Below, piece by piece: positions 51,501 to 63,804 of a stretch of 64,000 nucleotides of DNA (position 1 is its first letter; each line of letters starts with the position of its first letter). A program made the position numbers and the translations under genes. The DNA is taken from the NCBI RefSeq assembly GCF_963662255.1, contig NC_085047.1, positions 56,604,006-56,668,005 of the forward strand, in the 5' to 3' direction. A model generated the notes under the pieces. That model searched no databases. It saw only the letters and a program-made list of their open reading frames with translations, and was not told the origin of the DNA. The stretch comes from Cinclus cinclus (lineage: Eukaryota; Chordata; Aves; Passeriformes; Cinclidae).

Positions 51501-54500
51501 GAAGAGATCATACTTCCTAACATTTTGCAGAAAGGTGACACATGACTAGGACTGTACATGCCCAAAAAACACAGAGGCTGATAGAACACTGATATATGGT
51601 AAAAAATACCTAAAATGTTACTTATGAATTGCATAATTTGACTACCAGAACAAAAAAAATCAAATCCCAAGCTTTTCAAGAGCAGAAACCCTTATCAAGG
51701 ACTTCTATTAACTCCAGGAACTGTACTGTATTAAAACTTCTGCATTAGCAACTCTAATAATTTACTGGAGACTGTTTCTAAATTTTTAAGAGGCAAAATA
51801 AAAATCTCCTATCACATTCATTAAAACCAGTAGCTGCAATTACTAAGATTTTCTAGTTCATTGTACAAGTCTAATAATTGAGCTTCGCTGCCTCTTACAG
51901 ATGAAATACCTAGATAAAAATCCTTTTTGATGAGGAAAACCATGGTTTAAATGGTACTTAAAAGCCACTGTAGCTTTATTAACAGTAGCAACATTTCAAA
52001 TAATTATCTACAAAAACAGTAGTATAGAATTATGCTCAACTTTCATGGAATTAGAGTATCATTATGGTCTTCATTCAAGCTGGCCACAGTAATCCTTTCT
52101 TAGGCCTTTGAGAAGACAAAGTCCCAAGATTTACTTCCTTCCAATTTCAGGTTACAAGTGTTCCTTACTGAAAGGTATCAGTGTTACTTTATCAATTCCA
52201 CCACAAGAAAAAGGCAGGCTAATGTCAGGCAGTAAGATACTACAATTAGAAGCTTTTCAATAAAATAAGTTTAACTGATTAGTAAACAAAATTCAAAAGC
52301 CTCCACACTCAGACAAAGTAGGACTATAACAGGCAGAGATGAAGTCAGGCAGGAAGTTCATAGTTACATTTCTCTTTGATTGACTCATTGTCAAATTTAA
52401 GTAACAGAAATGCAATAGCCCCAGTTAAAAAAACATGCAGTTGTAAAAGCAGTTCCGGCTGTAACACTCCAAGATAATCAATGTTAACATTTGCATTTGG
52501 CTTAAGATTTGAGTGACATGATGCTTCTATCTGTCCCAAATGCACAAGCTAGTCTGTGCCACTCCTTTCATTTAGAAGATTAAAACACTAACAAATACAG
52601 GTTAACACAGAGCACATTCTGCACTGATAGAAGAAGCACCTCTAGGTTTCTTTGTTATAATATTCATCAGTGAAATGTTAGCTTCACACTGTCATGAACT
52701 AAATTGAGTTTTTTCAACTTACAAGTATCAAATTCTTATATTCCACACTCATTTCCCTTATGGAGCTGATTCCTTATGTTTTTATAACCAAGAACACTGA
52801 GGCAAATAGGAAATACTCTCAACTAAAGAACCGAACTAAGAACAAAAATTCCCCTTGTGAAGGGGCTTCAGTCGTGAAGTCTTGGGTGGTACAAGTGTGA
52901 TTTCCAGAGTGACATCCGGATAGTCAGACAGGAAAGTTTCCTAACAGTAAGCTAAATGTTTGCATTTGTCATTCAGTATTGGTGGTCTTGGTTTCAAACT
53001 CAGGCTTTTGACACTTTTGCTACCTTTGAATACCTAAAAACACATTCCTACTTTAGTGCAACTAGCAAAACATGGCCCACTTTGCCTATTAGTGCTGTCT
53101 CAGTATATTACAACCATAAAGCCCTGAAGAAAAACAAAACAAAAGCAGCAACAACACAAGTCCACTAATGTACCTGACCTTCACTGCGAGCAGCTTATTA
53201 ACCATTTCTATTGGATGCAAATCACTTTTTTGGCTTAGTTGACTGTTTCAGCTTTGATTCTTTACAGATTCTTCTAAGCTAGTTATGCACCTGCACCAAT
53301 AAATGCAGATGGAAGCAGAGCATTTTAATAGTCAGTAACTTTCAAAAAATAATAAAAAAATGCAGAAGAGAGAATGGCAAAATTAACTGCTGTTTTGAGT
53401 ACAACTTCAACAGCTCTTGAAAATAAAGCAAGTAAATAAACCTACACTGAAAATAGTTCTTGGAATTAATAGAATGGGAAAAACTGTTTTGCCAGAGCAG
53501 AAAAGAGTGAAACCTCACTCATTGACTTTTGACACTACATATTCCAGAGCAAATGAAAGTGCATCCTCTGAGGAATTTAGTCTTATAAACCTCCCCTGGA
53601 GAGTACTGTCTTTTGCCCTCAGCCATGTAGGGCATTCACCACATACTCATGTTTCTGAAAACACAAAATTAAGTAAAGTATATATGGAACACCTACCATT
53701 GTCACTGTCTCCTTCAGATGGGATACTGTAGCTAAAGTTGTCCCATGTTTGTGCCTGTGTAAGTGTGTTGAAGGAGATAGGAGGGAAACTGAGGGATGGG
53801 TCTGCTGGAGGGGAGTGATAACCAGTCCAACCATGATGGTAATAAGGACCGGAGTGGGGATAAAAGTGGGCAGCAGCATTTCATATATGGCATCAGGATT
53901 GTATGGTAATGGCAAAGATGTAATTCAAAGGTGATTAATACAAAATGTATAAATTTTGAGAAAAGAATGAGAGATGGTGCAGAATAAAAAGAACGAAAAG
54001 TTAAATGTTAGTACTTGCAAATCATACATTATATGTGTAGTTAAGGCTGTTAAGCTTAGCAAGATCATTGTAACCATAGCACTTCACACAACTTGTTACA
54101 ACCAAGTTTTAAGAAAAAGTACCCATAGATTTTACATTATACCCTGAGAAAAACCTTGACTCTGAATCAGAAGGTAAATATACCTGTGTGAAATTTACCA
54201 GAAGGTAAATATACCAGCTGTGAAATTTTAAGAAGGAAATTTTCACAGAATAAAACTTTATCTATTTGTGTAACTACATAGTAAGAATCTCTTTCAGAAA
54301 GACAAAGAAAATTTACACATGCATATGAAATATTTTTACATTAGTTTCCCAGCTGATTTTGGAAGTAGCAACTACATTATCACTTGGATTCTCATTTTGT
54401 TGAAGGATGTTCAGTAAGTACATGTACCACAGATGTTTTCCTACAATTTTAATTCACTTAATAATAAATGAACAGCTACTTTCTTTCTTGCTAACTCCCC

Positions 54501-57500
54501 CAGCAAAATATTCAGATCTACAATGGGTCCATGATGCTATGTAAGTACTGATCCTCCACAACTTTTACAGGCTTCCCAGCGACATGAACAGGTATAGAAT
54601 AACTCCCAAAGGCTGATAGTGAGTTACTGCAACAAGCTTTGGAAAACTTACATCACAGTCTTCTAACAAGCACAATATCATTAATTATTCTACTGGGGTC
54701 CCTAAAGTACACAAAACAGTTACACATAAGCTGCAACAGCCTGTAAACTATTCACCAGATGACTGTAAAAGTATGTCATTCCTACAGTTCATGACTACCC
54801 ATGAACTCATTATGGAACTAAACTGGGGCAGCAAAACAGCCCCTGTTCTCCCTGTCCATTCTGCCTTCTCTCCTTTAACTAGTTACACCACCAGCTCTTA
54901 CTGCCCCTCAGATCCTTCTGCAGAAAGTTTTATTCCTTCCTTACCACATCTATTCTGCGCTTCTGTCTCTTGTCTTGATTCAGGCAAGGATTTCTGCCCA
55001 AGCTTTCCTCAAACCAGCATTCTACAGTGTTCCAGAACTGGATACTGCCCCCTTAAAATATCTCCTTCCTGAATCTCTTCAGCATATCATCCATCTTTTC
55101 AAAGCTTCACACTGGTTTCCTATTTTCTGACAGATTTAAATCTCTTCTCTGCCTTTCACAGTGATGTTGCTCCTTAATGAACTCTTCCTGTGTCCGATCA
55201 CAATGTTCCTTACCACTCCTGCAAAAAAAATTTCTAATTCGCTCATTTCGTGTTTGGCTACGTATATCTCCACATTCATCTACTGAATCCTACACACAGG
55301 CACTATTAATGTTCCTCAGACAAAACTAGAGATTATAAACTACCTCTATTCTAAATGCTAAACTATAAACACAAATCAATTTAAGACTGCTGAGTAGATC
55401 TAAAAGCAAATAAAACAACATAATCACAAAGTAAAGTTTCAGCAAGCACAGAAAGTACCTATTTTCTACCATTCCAAACTAATATTCAGAAGGAATTTAA
55501 TCATGTAGGATTTCTCCTTCCCACAATTTTGGAATCTGTATTAACATGATAATTCAGGCATTGTCACATAAAACTTCACCTTAAACTTTACCGAGTTCCA
55601 CAGCTCTCTGTCTTTAGACTTTTCCAAGGCTGGGTCACTGTTTCTGGCTATTGGGACACCAGCACAGGGTAACAGAACACAGATTTATGGCAAAAGATAA
55701 ACAGTTTGGCTCTGGTAGCAATTGGGATTCTCAACAATTTTCAGAATTACCCAGATGATGCAGTTAGGGAAGAAAACAAAGGGAAGGAATAAATATCCAG
55801 AGATAGAAAAAGAGTAAGGAGCACTCAAATGAGAGGAAAATACCATCAAGTTTCAGTGATCATTATATGTTCCAATTAACTTGAAATACAAGCATGTCTA
55901 CCATAGATACTAACATTGTGCTTCAAGCTCTCTACAAGTCACCCAAAATGAAGACACTAGATTTACAGTAACATTATGCTACATAAACAGTTGCAAGGGA
56001 ACAGCTTCTCGCTTCAGAGTACAAAGTGATTTGTGACTTCAAGTTTTGTCAGTGCTTGTTTTAGCCTCTGACAGCAGAAGTTTTTTTGTCTGTGTTTCTG
56101 TCACTTTGTTCAGCAGAAATTAAGAAACAGTGACCTAGAAATGGCACAACATGAAAGGAAAAACAACTCTTGATCTCAAGATGTATAAGAAGTTGTTCAG
56201 ATTTGGAGGTTTGGTATATTAAAGATACCACAAGACCTTGGCAACCATCAATTTCAACAACTAGCACCCCTACGAACATTTCAATCAATTCATGGATGAA
56301 GGAGGGAGAATTTAAATTTGCTATTTTGAGTAATTCCTTTTCAGAGAGCAAATGCACTTCCCAAGAGGAAAACTATAGCACTAAGAAAATAGCTTCTGTT
56401 CAATAGCATTTTTTTAAGTTTTTCAAAATTAATGTGAATTTGAAAGTCTATACTCCCTGAAAATACTTAAAATACAGAAGGTAATCTGAAAAAAATAAAA
56501 TTTTCCTGTGCTTTTACATTCAATGTCAACTTCTAACCCTTGGAAAAAATCATTCAAGAAATGTAAACACATTCATTACCTTTGAAAACATTTTCTTTGG
56601 GTACTTTGGGTTCTGTAAGCCATCAGATATGAATTTTCCCAATGTTTTGCCTAGCTTAAAAATCAAAGTATAACCTTTATAAATGAAAGCATAAATGAAA
56701 GTAACCTGCAGTCCTGAACACATATCAGTATGTACTAACACAGAAGTTTAAGCCACTGTGGTTTATCCTCTGGAAGCACTTACATTTGCATGTGTACTTC
56801 AAAAAACTGTAATCTTTACCAGAAGTCTAGAACAGTTTACTTTCATCTTTCCAAGACATAAACCATTATGAAATTATGAGGAGGATGGAAAGTCAAATAG
56901 AAAGCAACATTCATTTTAAATAGATGAAAATAAACACAGTGAAAATAAACCCTCTAATTTCAGAAAAAAACCATGGCTGCATGTATTTTCATTGAAAATT
57001 TGCCACTATTTTTTCCACCAAGCATGATGGACACCTTTTAGTTAGAATATTTCAATGTTCTTTAAATGTTGCACTTGGATTTAAGAAATTTATAGAACCA
57101 ACTAAATCAAATGTAAGCTCTAACTTATTCAAATGTAATTAGTTAAAAGTCACTAAGACTATTTAACTTCATTAGAGCTTACATTTCCAGTAAGTTTTAA
57201 CATTTCCCCTAAGGTCACTAAGAATTAAAATTAAAAAAAAAAAGAAAAAAATTATTAAAAACCACTACAAACTAAGCTGAAAAACTTTGCTGGGTCACAG
57301 AAATACTGAACTTCTGCACTAGCTCAAATCCATGACAATAAAGCAGTATATAAGTAATAATTACAAATTCCAGCCAGTGATAGTGGTTCAAATGCACAAA
57401 ACTTGCACAAAGGTCTAAAGGAAATACAATGAAGAAACTACAGACCTGCCAAGCAAACCAGCTTGAAAAGGAAAAACATTCAGACTTCACAAACATGCCA

Positions 57501-60500
57501 GTATTTTCAGTCATGTACTACTTCTACCTGTAAGTATTTCTTACGTGTTAGCAAAACAGCAGAAGATGAAACAATATGAAGCTTTACTATGCCTTTGCAA
57601 GGTTTCAGTTTGCTACATGGTGCTACATAACTAATATACTGTATTTTTATCTGAAACTGGACACAAAGTTTCACTATTGCCAAGTTCCCCTATCTTACCA
57701 TGGTATAAATTTACTGCAAGATGACTGAAACTAGACATGATCAGGTGAGAAACTGTGCTGTAATGGGTCTTATGTGTCTGTGGTGTCTCATATGGAAAAG
57801 AAAATAAAGTCCCATTATCAAGTTTAATGCAATCATAATGTTACCAAAAGACATTACAGTACTGGCAAAGCTTTTAGAATATATGAACTTCAATTAGTAC
57901 CGTGAAGAAAATCAGCAGGTTCCAACCAACTGATTTTGGTATTCAATGAGGTTATACACAGCTGCAATATAACCAGGGGATGAACTGCAGGACTTGTGGA
58001 GGTGTGCACATCTGGTCTTGAATCATGCGATTTGGAGGTTTTCTTGCAAAGGACCTCAAACACTGCAAACAGTCTTTCTAGAAATTCTCTCATAAAAAGA
58101 GTCACTGGTCCTATTTTTCCTGGTCCTATTCTAGCCATTAAGTAGAAGGAACTCAGGCACGGTACGGCAAGATTCAGAAGCGCACGTTCTGCAAACACTT
58201 GAAGAAGAAGTCAGTCTCAGATATTCTTCCACACAGCAGCTTCCAGTCCCCAGCAGCAGATTTCACTGTGGGCTCAGAACACAGCCCACATCCTGTGAAA
58301 GCAGCAACATGGCCTGGGCCCCTTTGCTTTCACACATCTTTCTTCTGACAGTGATATTGCAATCTTGCCACTGGACTATGCAGTATTACTCAATGTTTTA
58401 TTTTCAACAGACCCTGAATGGACCCATTTGCTCATCCTTTAACCCATATTTTAAATTTATGTAGAAATATCAACATTTCTAAATCATCAGGAACAAGACA
58501 GACCCAGCGTTTAACATTCCAACAAGCAAAGAAATGCAGTTGAACAGATCTGTGTATCACAGCTACATGAGAAACTTAAAATATCTTCCTTCATAAAAAC
58601 AGCTAACACTTTAAAAAAACCAACAAAAACATCTAAATCTATGGGTACAATTTCATAAACATTTTGGCAATGTTTCACCAGCAGTTTCATAAACTGCTGC
58701 CATTATTACCAGGTATTTTGCTACAGAAACTAAAAGTTTGCAGGGGTTTGCCATCACTTGATTAAAAGCATTTGTGCTGAATGAGAGAAAACAGAACTAC
58801 GGTATTAGTATGCTGAAACATACTGAAAACCTAGAGCTACTCATTAGAGGTGCCATGGCATGATTTACTATTGACTATCTCAGCACAGAGAAGACAAAAA
58901 CTGAACTAAATCGTGTAGCTAATCCAGTTTTAAAGGAAGCTGTTATCCAAGCCCTTAAATACATCTCTAAGTTTGGGAGGTTTTTTTGTTGTTACTTGCT
59001 TTTAGGTTTAGTTTGTTTGGTTTCAAATAAACTGCTGCTTGTTAAAAAACTGGTGGTTATGCAGATACAGTGCATTGCAAATTCACTGAACTCAGTTGCT
59101 GGCTGAAGTAAAGACTGTAACCTTTCCATAATGCTTGATATTTACTCAAGTGTAACTATTGGCAGACTCAAAGTAAAAAATTTTCAGTCAGAAATGTTTT
59201 CCAAAATAGCCTAATTATTCACATGTATTATTCAACAAAATCTAAACTGTATCACCACGTATCGATCAAGCAAAATGACATACTAATTACTTCAATTAGT
59301 ATGTCAGCACATATGATACATATATATATGCATATAAAATGTGTAGTTATATTCAAACACATTTTTAATATACATATAACTTTACAAAACACCCAATTTA
59401 CTAATAATGGATGAAAACTGATCCATATATATATAACGTGCCAAATAAATATTTTTTACAAATCCAAAAATAGAGAACTTTAAAATATTCCAAACTTCTT
59501 TTACCTGTTGTACAGAAAATGTTACATTGCTTGCTTAAGGATAAAAATAGAGCTGTCTAATAATAAAAGAAATGTAAAAAAAACCCAAATCAGTACACAC
59601 AAACTGGTTTCCCACATTACCTGATCGTGGCTTCAGACCAAAAGGGATTGTGGTGTTTGTAGTAGGAGACATTGTTGGACTTTTATCCTTATTCTGTGTA
59701 ATCCAAGAACGTACATCAAAGTTAGAATAACACTCAGAATATATCTCAGCATATCTGACCATGCCAAATGCAAAAGTTAACAATACTGCTATAACTACTC
59801 CACCATAATCTGATCACAATATAGTCCCAAATCTATGATAATTTTTTATGGCACCCTATTTCTCTGCTAAAAAACAAAGTTTCTGACAAAAGAGAGCAAG
59901 ACATTGCCCCTAGTTATAAATAAGATCAATTATCTCTAAGTAATCTCCCATGTCATCACTTGGATCCATCAAACATACATTTTGTGGCAGAGTACATCTA
60001 AAAAAACAAAGCAAAGGCATGGTTGTTTCCTTAGACACATTTGTTTCTTTCACAGAGTTAATTATGGTTCTGCATGGTATTCTCCATGCAACACTGAATT
60101 TCTACATTAAAGACAGAGAAGAGGCAATTAAGCTTATGCCTCCGAGCAGGATCTCCCCTGACCCTGAACTGGGCTAAGAGTTTAGTTTTCCTGCAGCAGG
60201 GAGAATGAAGCAGCAACATACAGGAGAGGGGGAGGTATAATCATCATATTGCCAATGGCAAAACAGAAGGAGCCCCAAGACCAAACTCCATAATGGGAAT
60301 CTCATTTAAAAAATGATTCCACTGGGAGCTGGGAACTACAACAGAAGTCTCATCACCAAGACTGGTGGATTGTGGCTGGGTGTTCACAAATTTGCAAGAT
60401 GCTCGTGCCCAATGCAATATAGAGAGAAGACCTATTTCTGCATTAAAAAAAAGGGTAAATCTCCATAAAGAGCTCCATACTGTTTTTACCTTTTTTGGTC

Positions 60501-63500
60501 TTTCAATGAGATTTGCACTAGAAAGCTATAGGACCAATAGCCAGATTCCTCTCTGAAAACTAATCAAGGACATGACACAAATGTGCAAAAAAAAAATTGC
60601 ACTGAAATCAATAGGAAATCATGTTGAACAAGGAAGAATTAAAAAAGAAAAATATAGAAAGTGCGTCTGAATGGAGAAAATGTAAAAAATTTAAATGTTT
60701 TATACTAAACTGCATAACTCTGAAACAAGCTGATCAGAAAGTATTTTTATAACCTAGTAAATCTCCAAGATGACAAGATTAAACCACATATTCATTTCTG
60801 GTAAAAATCTCAGTCATATATTCTGTGGAATTCAGTTATGTTTCATTTAGTCTATGAAACATTCATATAACAAATATAAGAGACAAACAAATGACATCTT
60901 ACCTCATTGTGAGAGGTTTGCCCACTTGCGTTCCAAACAATTAGGTCATTCTGCATTGGAAAGCAAAAAAGTAAAAAAGACAAACATTTCAGAACCTGTA
61001 TTAGTGACACACTTCAATGGGACATTAATTGTAGTCAGATACACATTAATACCTAATTCCGCTTTTCACTGAAATTATTTATTTGCATGAATCATAAATG
61101 CTTCCATTGGTAGCCAAAGAACTCTTTTTAAAAAGCATGTGGAAACTAATCATACAGATTTATCATTAACTTTTTGTTTCAATAATAAGGGATTATAAGT
61201 GCATTTATAAGATTTTAATGTTTGTTGATTAAAATGTAGCACTTTTTTAAAATTAAACTGTCACAAAAGTTTCATTTGCAAATAGATTTTTAATAATACA
61301 CATTTGAAGAGAGAAATATTCTGTAAACAATTAAATTTATAACTGCAACATAACGTACCTTCTGTTACCACTTCTGTAGTACATAGGAAACATGTACACC
61401 ACATTGATAAATATGAAATAAAATCACTAATTAATCATAACTCAACAGAAAGACAACTGACATAAGTAAAAGTATATTATAATTCAATCCAAAACAATTT
61501 CTCTAGGGCAATTTTTTTTTAATTGACAAAAAAATGTAAACAAAAGAGAACACTTGGTCCCAACAGTCACAGAGCTTTCCAAAATTTAGCAAAATAGGCA
61601 GGAAGATGACACATTCCAATTTGCTTCACGACCTTCCTTGGCCACTTTACAAGACTTAAAAAAAAAAATAAATCTTCAGCCTTAGACACCTTTCATAATA
61701 GTAGCCCAACCACTGTATTACCTAGAATAAACAGAGTGAAATCTTACTCATCCCAGCCATTTCTACCTGGGGACTTGCATGCTTGAGCACTTGTATTTTA
61801 TTCTAGTCAGAATTTTGCATGTATGCTGAATTGAATTCATTTAGCAACACAAGTGTTTACTGTACTACACAGAACATAGCATGATTAAAAATTTGCTCTT
61901 GCAGGACATGCTTCCATTTCACAGAGTGTGCCTAGCATTTTCACCTGCATAAGACAGTCCAGATCAGACCCCCACAAGTGTTCATGAAGATTCTGCCTCT
62001 CTTGGAGAGGTCAATTAGTGGTGTATCTTTGCTAAACAGTTCATGAAAATACAGAGACCAGTTTGACACTGAATTAGCCTTATCTGTTAATCTCAACAAT
62101 GAAGTAAGAGCTGCTCCAAACAAAGTGTGGTAAATACAATGTACAATAATATAATGAAGGAAATCGACCAACTCCATTTTTTGATGTTTTAAAGAAAAAG
62201 CAAAGACAAAATTAGGTTAACAAAGTCACAAGTTTATCACAGGAGAATTTGGTATTATGACGATGATTACACATGAGAATATTTGAAAAGCATCAAGATA
62301 AACCAAAAAACACCCCTATTTCTGGATAGAACAGACAATATTAAGGTACTGCCAATTTAGACAGCATCTTCTGTAATTTTGTTCTCACAATCTGCTTGCA
62401 AAGTGCAATTACAAAATCCCTTTACAGCAAGTTCTGAAGTAATAACATATGCCCCAAATATTTAAATTTTTTGGGGTAGCTCTACATTTCTGGATCATTA
62501 CAGTATACAAATCTTGAAATGTTTTTGAAGCTTTAAAAATTATCATCATCTCAACCTATATACAGTCTGCTTGCAATATTAAACACAATAAAAAAACCCC
62601 CACTGTTAACATAAACTTAGAAACTTATATAACTGAGAATTTTCGGGGCAAGGGAAGAACAGGAGTCAAGGTACTACATTTTCTTGAAGATCTAACTTTG
62701 AGATGACATTTTTTTCAAAGGAATGCAACCCCCGCAACTCCTATCCCTTTTTATTGGATATATTTATTATCCAAGTTCCTTCCAAAGGAATAGGTCCTAA
62801 TCAACTTGCCATTTACAGTCAAACCTTGAGATTCATGCTAAAGGCAAGAAAAAAAGCCCAATCCCCACACTGGGTCTAAACCTATTATCCTCACACACAA
62901 ATGGACAGAATGCATCCCAAATGTTTCCATGTTTATTGCATCTGGACACCTCCGTACCTGGCTCAGTGACCATTTTTCACCCTGTTCACAAGTTCTTGCT
63001 TCAGGCTTTGCTTTCTCCATAATCAACTCCCTCCTCCTCTGGAATTCCAGTTCCTCTTCAGCATTTTCTCTCTGTAAGATAAATAACTTCTGTCTATACT
63101 ACTGGAAATAGAACTTCTCTCTTTTATTTGCATAACATTACCTCAAAGTACTTAAAAATACTGTGATGAAAAGCAGACAGAGATGTAAGCAGAGACTACA
63201 TAAGTACAGTTCCAACATTAACAGGTGGATAATGTAAATCTAAACCAACTACTTCATAAAAACCATCAATTCATTGGACAGGATAGACAACGAAAAACAA
63301 GAAACATATCACACTGTAAAACTCAAAACCCATACATTACCTATACTCTCTGTAACTATAGTAATAATACTCTGGAAAAACACTAACTTTTAGTTTCTAA
63401 AATATTTTGGGTTTATCCTTAATGAATATACTGTTTTCCTGCAACAAAACGTGGAGATAGGGGGGTCAAATGGTAGATGATGATGCATAGCTGAACTGGC

Positions 63501-63804
63501 ATACATGGAGACAGGGTGGGGGTAACTAAAATGAAAAAGTAAAAAATAAACAAAAACATTTTACATATAAAGACAGACAAAAATAAACAAATTCCATAAC
63601 AATTCTATAAATATGTTATGGAAGAACTCGTTTTGCCCTTCAGCCTACTTACTTTTTACCTTCCCTACTTGGCAGATGACTAAATGATGAAATCATGGGC
63701 TTAATTTCTGTCTTCCCTCACCACCCCACCAAAGAATATTTTTGTAATTATACACTCATTAACATACCTGTCCAAGAGAAGACATGTCCATCTGTATTTG
63801 ACCA
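27418..63804 (-). CDS. LRCH1: LRCH1, 3' half: linker, coiled coil and calponin-homology domain (partial gene)
   Basis: Leucine-rich-repeat and calponin-homology protein, a cytoplasmic/cortical adaptor; LRCH1 is reported to bind DOCK8 and restrain Cdc42 activation. Exons in transcription order: 63804-63768, 63071-62958, 60950-60903, 59693-59621, [cassette 53804-53697], 49963-49854, 46433-46296, 44817-44740, then either 37142-36936 or 27531-27418. Phases agree at every junction. The peptide has GQIQMDMSS, SPTTNTTIPFGLKPRS, FLRPQRNLESIDPQFTIRRK, ALMDGVVLCHLVNHVRPRS and PKLSMAKCRRNVENFLDACR, matching LRCH1 closely from memory. The N-terminal LRR exons lie to the right of the window. Convergence with ESD is the same arrangement as in mammals. 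Confidence 0.95.
27532..36935 (-). other. LRCH1: LRCH1 region between the two alternative last exons
   Basis: For the soluble isoform this is intron. For the tail isoform its right end is 3' UTR, with a minus-strand AATAAA at 35,815-35,820, about 1.1 kb after the stop. Otherwise AT-rich non-coding DNA with A- and T-runs and no recognised gene. Confidence 0.5.
35845..36035 (-). mobile_element. Ancient, degenerate CR1 fragment
   Basis: It reads as a worn copy of an old CR1 3' region in reverse orientation: GGACTGGAAGGGAAATGGAA, then GTCATCAGTCCAGCAG, then CTCTAAAACCTCATAGGATGG. It is highly diverged and the limits are approximate. Confidence 0.45.
36936..37142 (-). CDS. LRCH1: LRCH1 alternative last exon B: hydrophobic, tail-anchor-type C-terminus
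   Basis: Acceptor TTCGGGATAG (minus), then 68 codons and TAA at 36,936-36,938, starting in phase 0 like exon A, so it can replace it after GIPE. It encodes ADLCSPYDILQSDIRHIRKT, then VDTLLALGEKPPQS, a basic stretch, and a hydrophobic segment at about exon residues 43-60 (LIGFCLFHILFIVLMYIT), ending YHWNLLTA. LRCH3 has a very similar alternative tail, so this is a family feature. A short lumenal end after a single hydrophobic segment predicts a tail-anchored form. The exon holds seven CpGs and stands out from its AT-rich flanks. Confidence 0.88.
   Translation of the reverse strand, partial: ADLCSPYDILQSDIRHIRKTVDTLLALGEKPPQSTSTFRSWDLIGFCLFHILFIVLMYITYHWNLLTA
37143..44739 (-). other. LRCH1: LRCH1 intron (7.6 kb)
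   Basis: It separates the 78-bp CH exon from the tail exon. AT-rich with scattered poly-A/T runs. No exon, RNA gene or clear element was recognised. Confidence 0.55.
44740..44817 (-). CDS. LRCH1: LRCH1 exon, central CH domain (26 residues)
   Basis: Acceptor TTCTGTTCTACAG, donor CCAGAG|GTAATT, 78 bases in phase 0. It encodes PKLSMAKCRRNVENFLDACR followed by KLGIPE. This is the exon after which the two alternative last exons diverge. Confidence 0.95.
44818..46295 (-). other. LRCH1: LRCH1 intron
   Basis: 1,478 bases of AT-rich sequence with an A-rich run near 45,050-45,075. Nothing else was recognised. Confidence 0.6.
46296..46433 (-). CDS. LRCH1: LRCH1 exon, N-terminal part of the CH domain (46 residues)
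   Basis: Acceptor GTTCTTCCTTTGCAG-like (minus), donor GCAGTA|GTAAGT, 138 bases in phase 0. It begins NIETRLKICLPEDLGSALMD and continues GVVLCHLVNHVRPRSVGSIH, VPSPAV, the signature of the LRCH calponin-homology domain. Seven CpGs make it stand out from the flanking introns. Confidence 0.95.
46434..49853 (-). other. LRCH1: LRCH1 intron (3.4 kb)
   Basis: AT-rich intron that contains the degenerate CR1 copy listed separately. Nothing else was recognised. Confidence 0.6.
47262..47490 (-). mobile_element. Degenerate CR1 LINE 3' fragment in an LRCH1 intron
   Basis: In reverse orientation relative to the + strand: GGTTGGAAGGGATTTTTGGA, then TTTTGGATATCTGCAAGGA, then CAATTTGTGCCACTG. These follow the order of the CR1 3' region. 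It is strongly diverged, hence old, and in the same orientation as LRCH1 transcription. Confidence 0.65.
49854..49963 (-). CDS. LRCH1: LRCH1 exon, charged helix before the CH domain
   Basis: Acceptor AAAAATCACAG, donor CGTGAG|GTATGT, 110 bases. The first two bases complete a Val codon. It encodes FLRPQRNLESIDPQFTIRRK then MEQMREERELVEQLRE, a charged heptad-like helix leading straight into the CH domain. Confidence 0.95.
49964..53696 (-). other. LRCH1: LRCH1 intron downstream of the cassette exon
   Basis: 3.7 kb of AT-rich sequence. No exon or clear mobile element was recognised. Confidence 0.5.
53697..53804 (-). CDS. LRCH1: LRCH1 candidate cassette exon (108 bp, adds 36 residues)
   Basis: On the minus strand a pyrimidine-rich ATCACTCCCCTCCAG acceptor precedes 108 bases ending in a GTAGGT donor. 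With the flanking phases (one base from the upstream exon, two in the downstream exon) it reads without a stop as A-DPSLSFPPISFNTLTQAQTW and then DNFSYSIPSEGDSDN. The insertion lies between KPRS and VFLRPQ, where the two neighbours otherwise splice directly. The composition (Ser/Pro-rich, acidic end) suits an unstructured linker. I infer an alternatively used exon; longer LRCH1 isoforms exist, but I could not compare sequences. Confidence 0.65.
53805..59620 (-). other. LRCH1: LRCH1 intron upstream of the cassette exon
   Basis: 5.8 kb of AT-rich sequence. An open frame of 102 codons at 57,890-58,198 (-) matches no family I know. No other exon was recognised. Confidence 0.5.
59621..59693 (-). 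CDS. LRCH1: LRCH1 exon, Ser/Thr/Pro-rich linker
   Basis: Acceptor GGATTACACAG, donor TCAG|GTAATG, 73 bases, starting in phase 0 and ending after one base of the next codon. It encodes NKDKSPTMSPTTNTTIPFGL then KPRS, matching the conserved SPTTNxTxPFGLKPRS of LRCH1. The ORF upstream of the acceptor is intronic. Confidence 0.93.
59694..60902 (-). other. LRCH1: LRCH1 intron
   Basis: 1.2 kb, AT-rich, nothing further recognised. Confidence 0.6.
60903..60950 (-). CDS. LRCH1: LRCH1 exon, 16-residue linker
   Basis: Acceptor TTTTCCAATGCAG, donor AATGAG|GTAAGA, 48 bases in phase 0. It encodes NDLIVWNASGQTSHNE, which aligns loosely with the linker just before the SPTTN motif in mammalian LRCH1. Confidence 0.85.
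60951..62957 (-). other. LRCH1: LRCH1 intron
   Basis: 2.0 kb, AT-rich, nothing further recognised. Confidence 0.6.
62958..63071 (-). CDS. LRCH1: LRCH1 exon, charged coiled-coil-like segment
   Basis: Acceptor ATCTTACAG, donor AGCCAG|GTACGG, 114 bases in phase 0. It encodes RENAEEELEFQRRRELIMEK then AKPEARTCEQGEKWSLSQ. LRCH3 has a similar RENAxELEFQRRxLI helix at this position, which supports a true exon. Whether every LRCH1 isoform includes it is not known from the sequence; it is in frame and could be skipped. Confidence 0.8.
63072..63767 (-). other. LRCH1: LRCH1 intron
   Basis: 696 bases, AT-rich, nothing further recognised. Confidence 0.6.
63768..63804 (-). CDS. LRCH1: LRCH1 short exon (37 bp), most 5' exon in the window
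   Basis: Acceptor TTTATACCTAG, donor GGACAG|GTATGT. After one base completing the previous codon it encodes GQIQMDMSSLGQ, matching the NGQIQ motif of LRCH1. The upstream exons, including the leucine-rich repeats, lie beyond 64,000. Confidence 0.85.

Noticed and set aside
57890..58198. 102-codon minus-strand ORF in an LRCH1 intron
   Set aside because: No recognised family, no matching splice phases with LRCH1 neighbours; possibly an old unidentified repeat, but unsupported.
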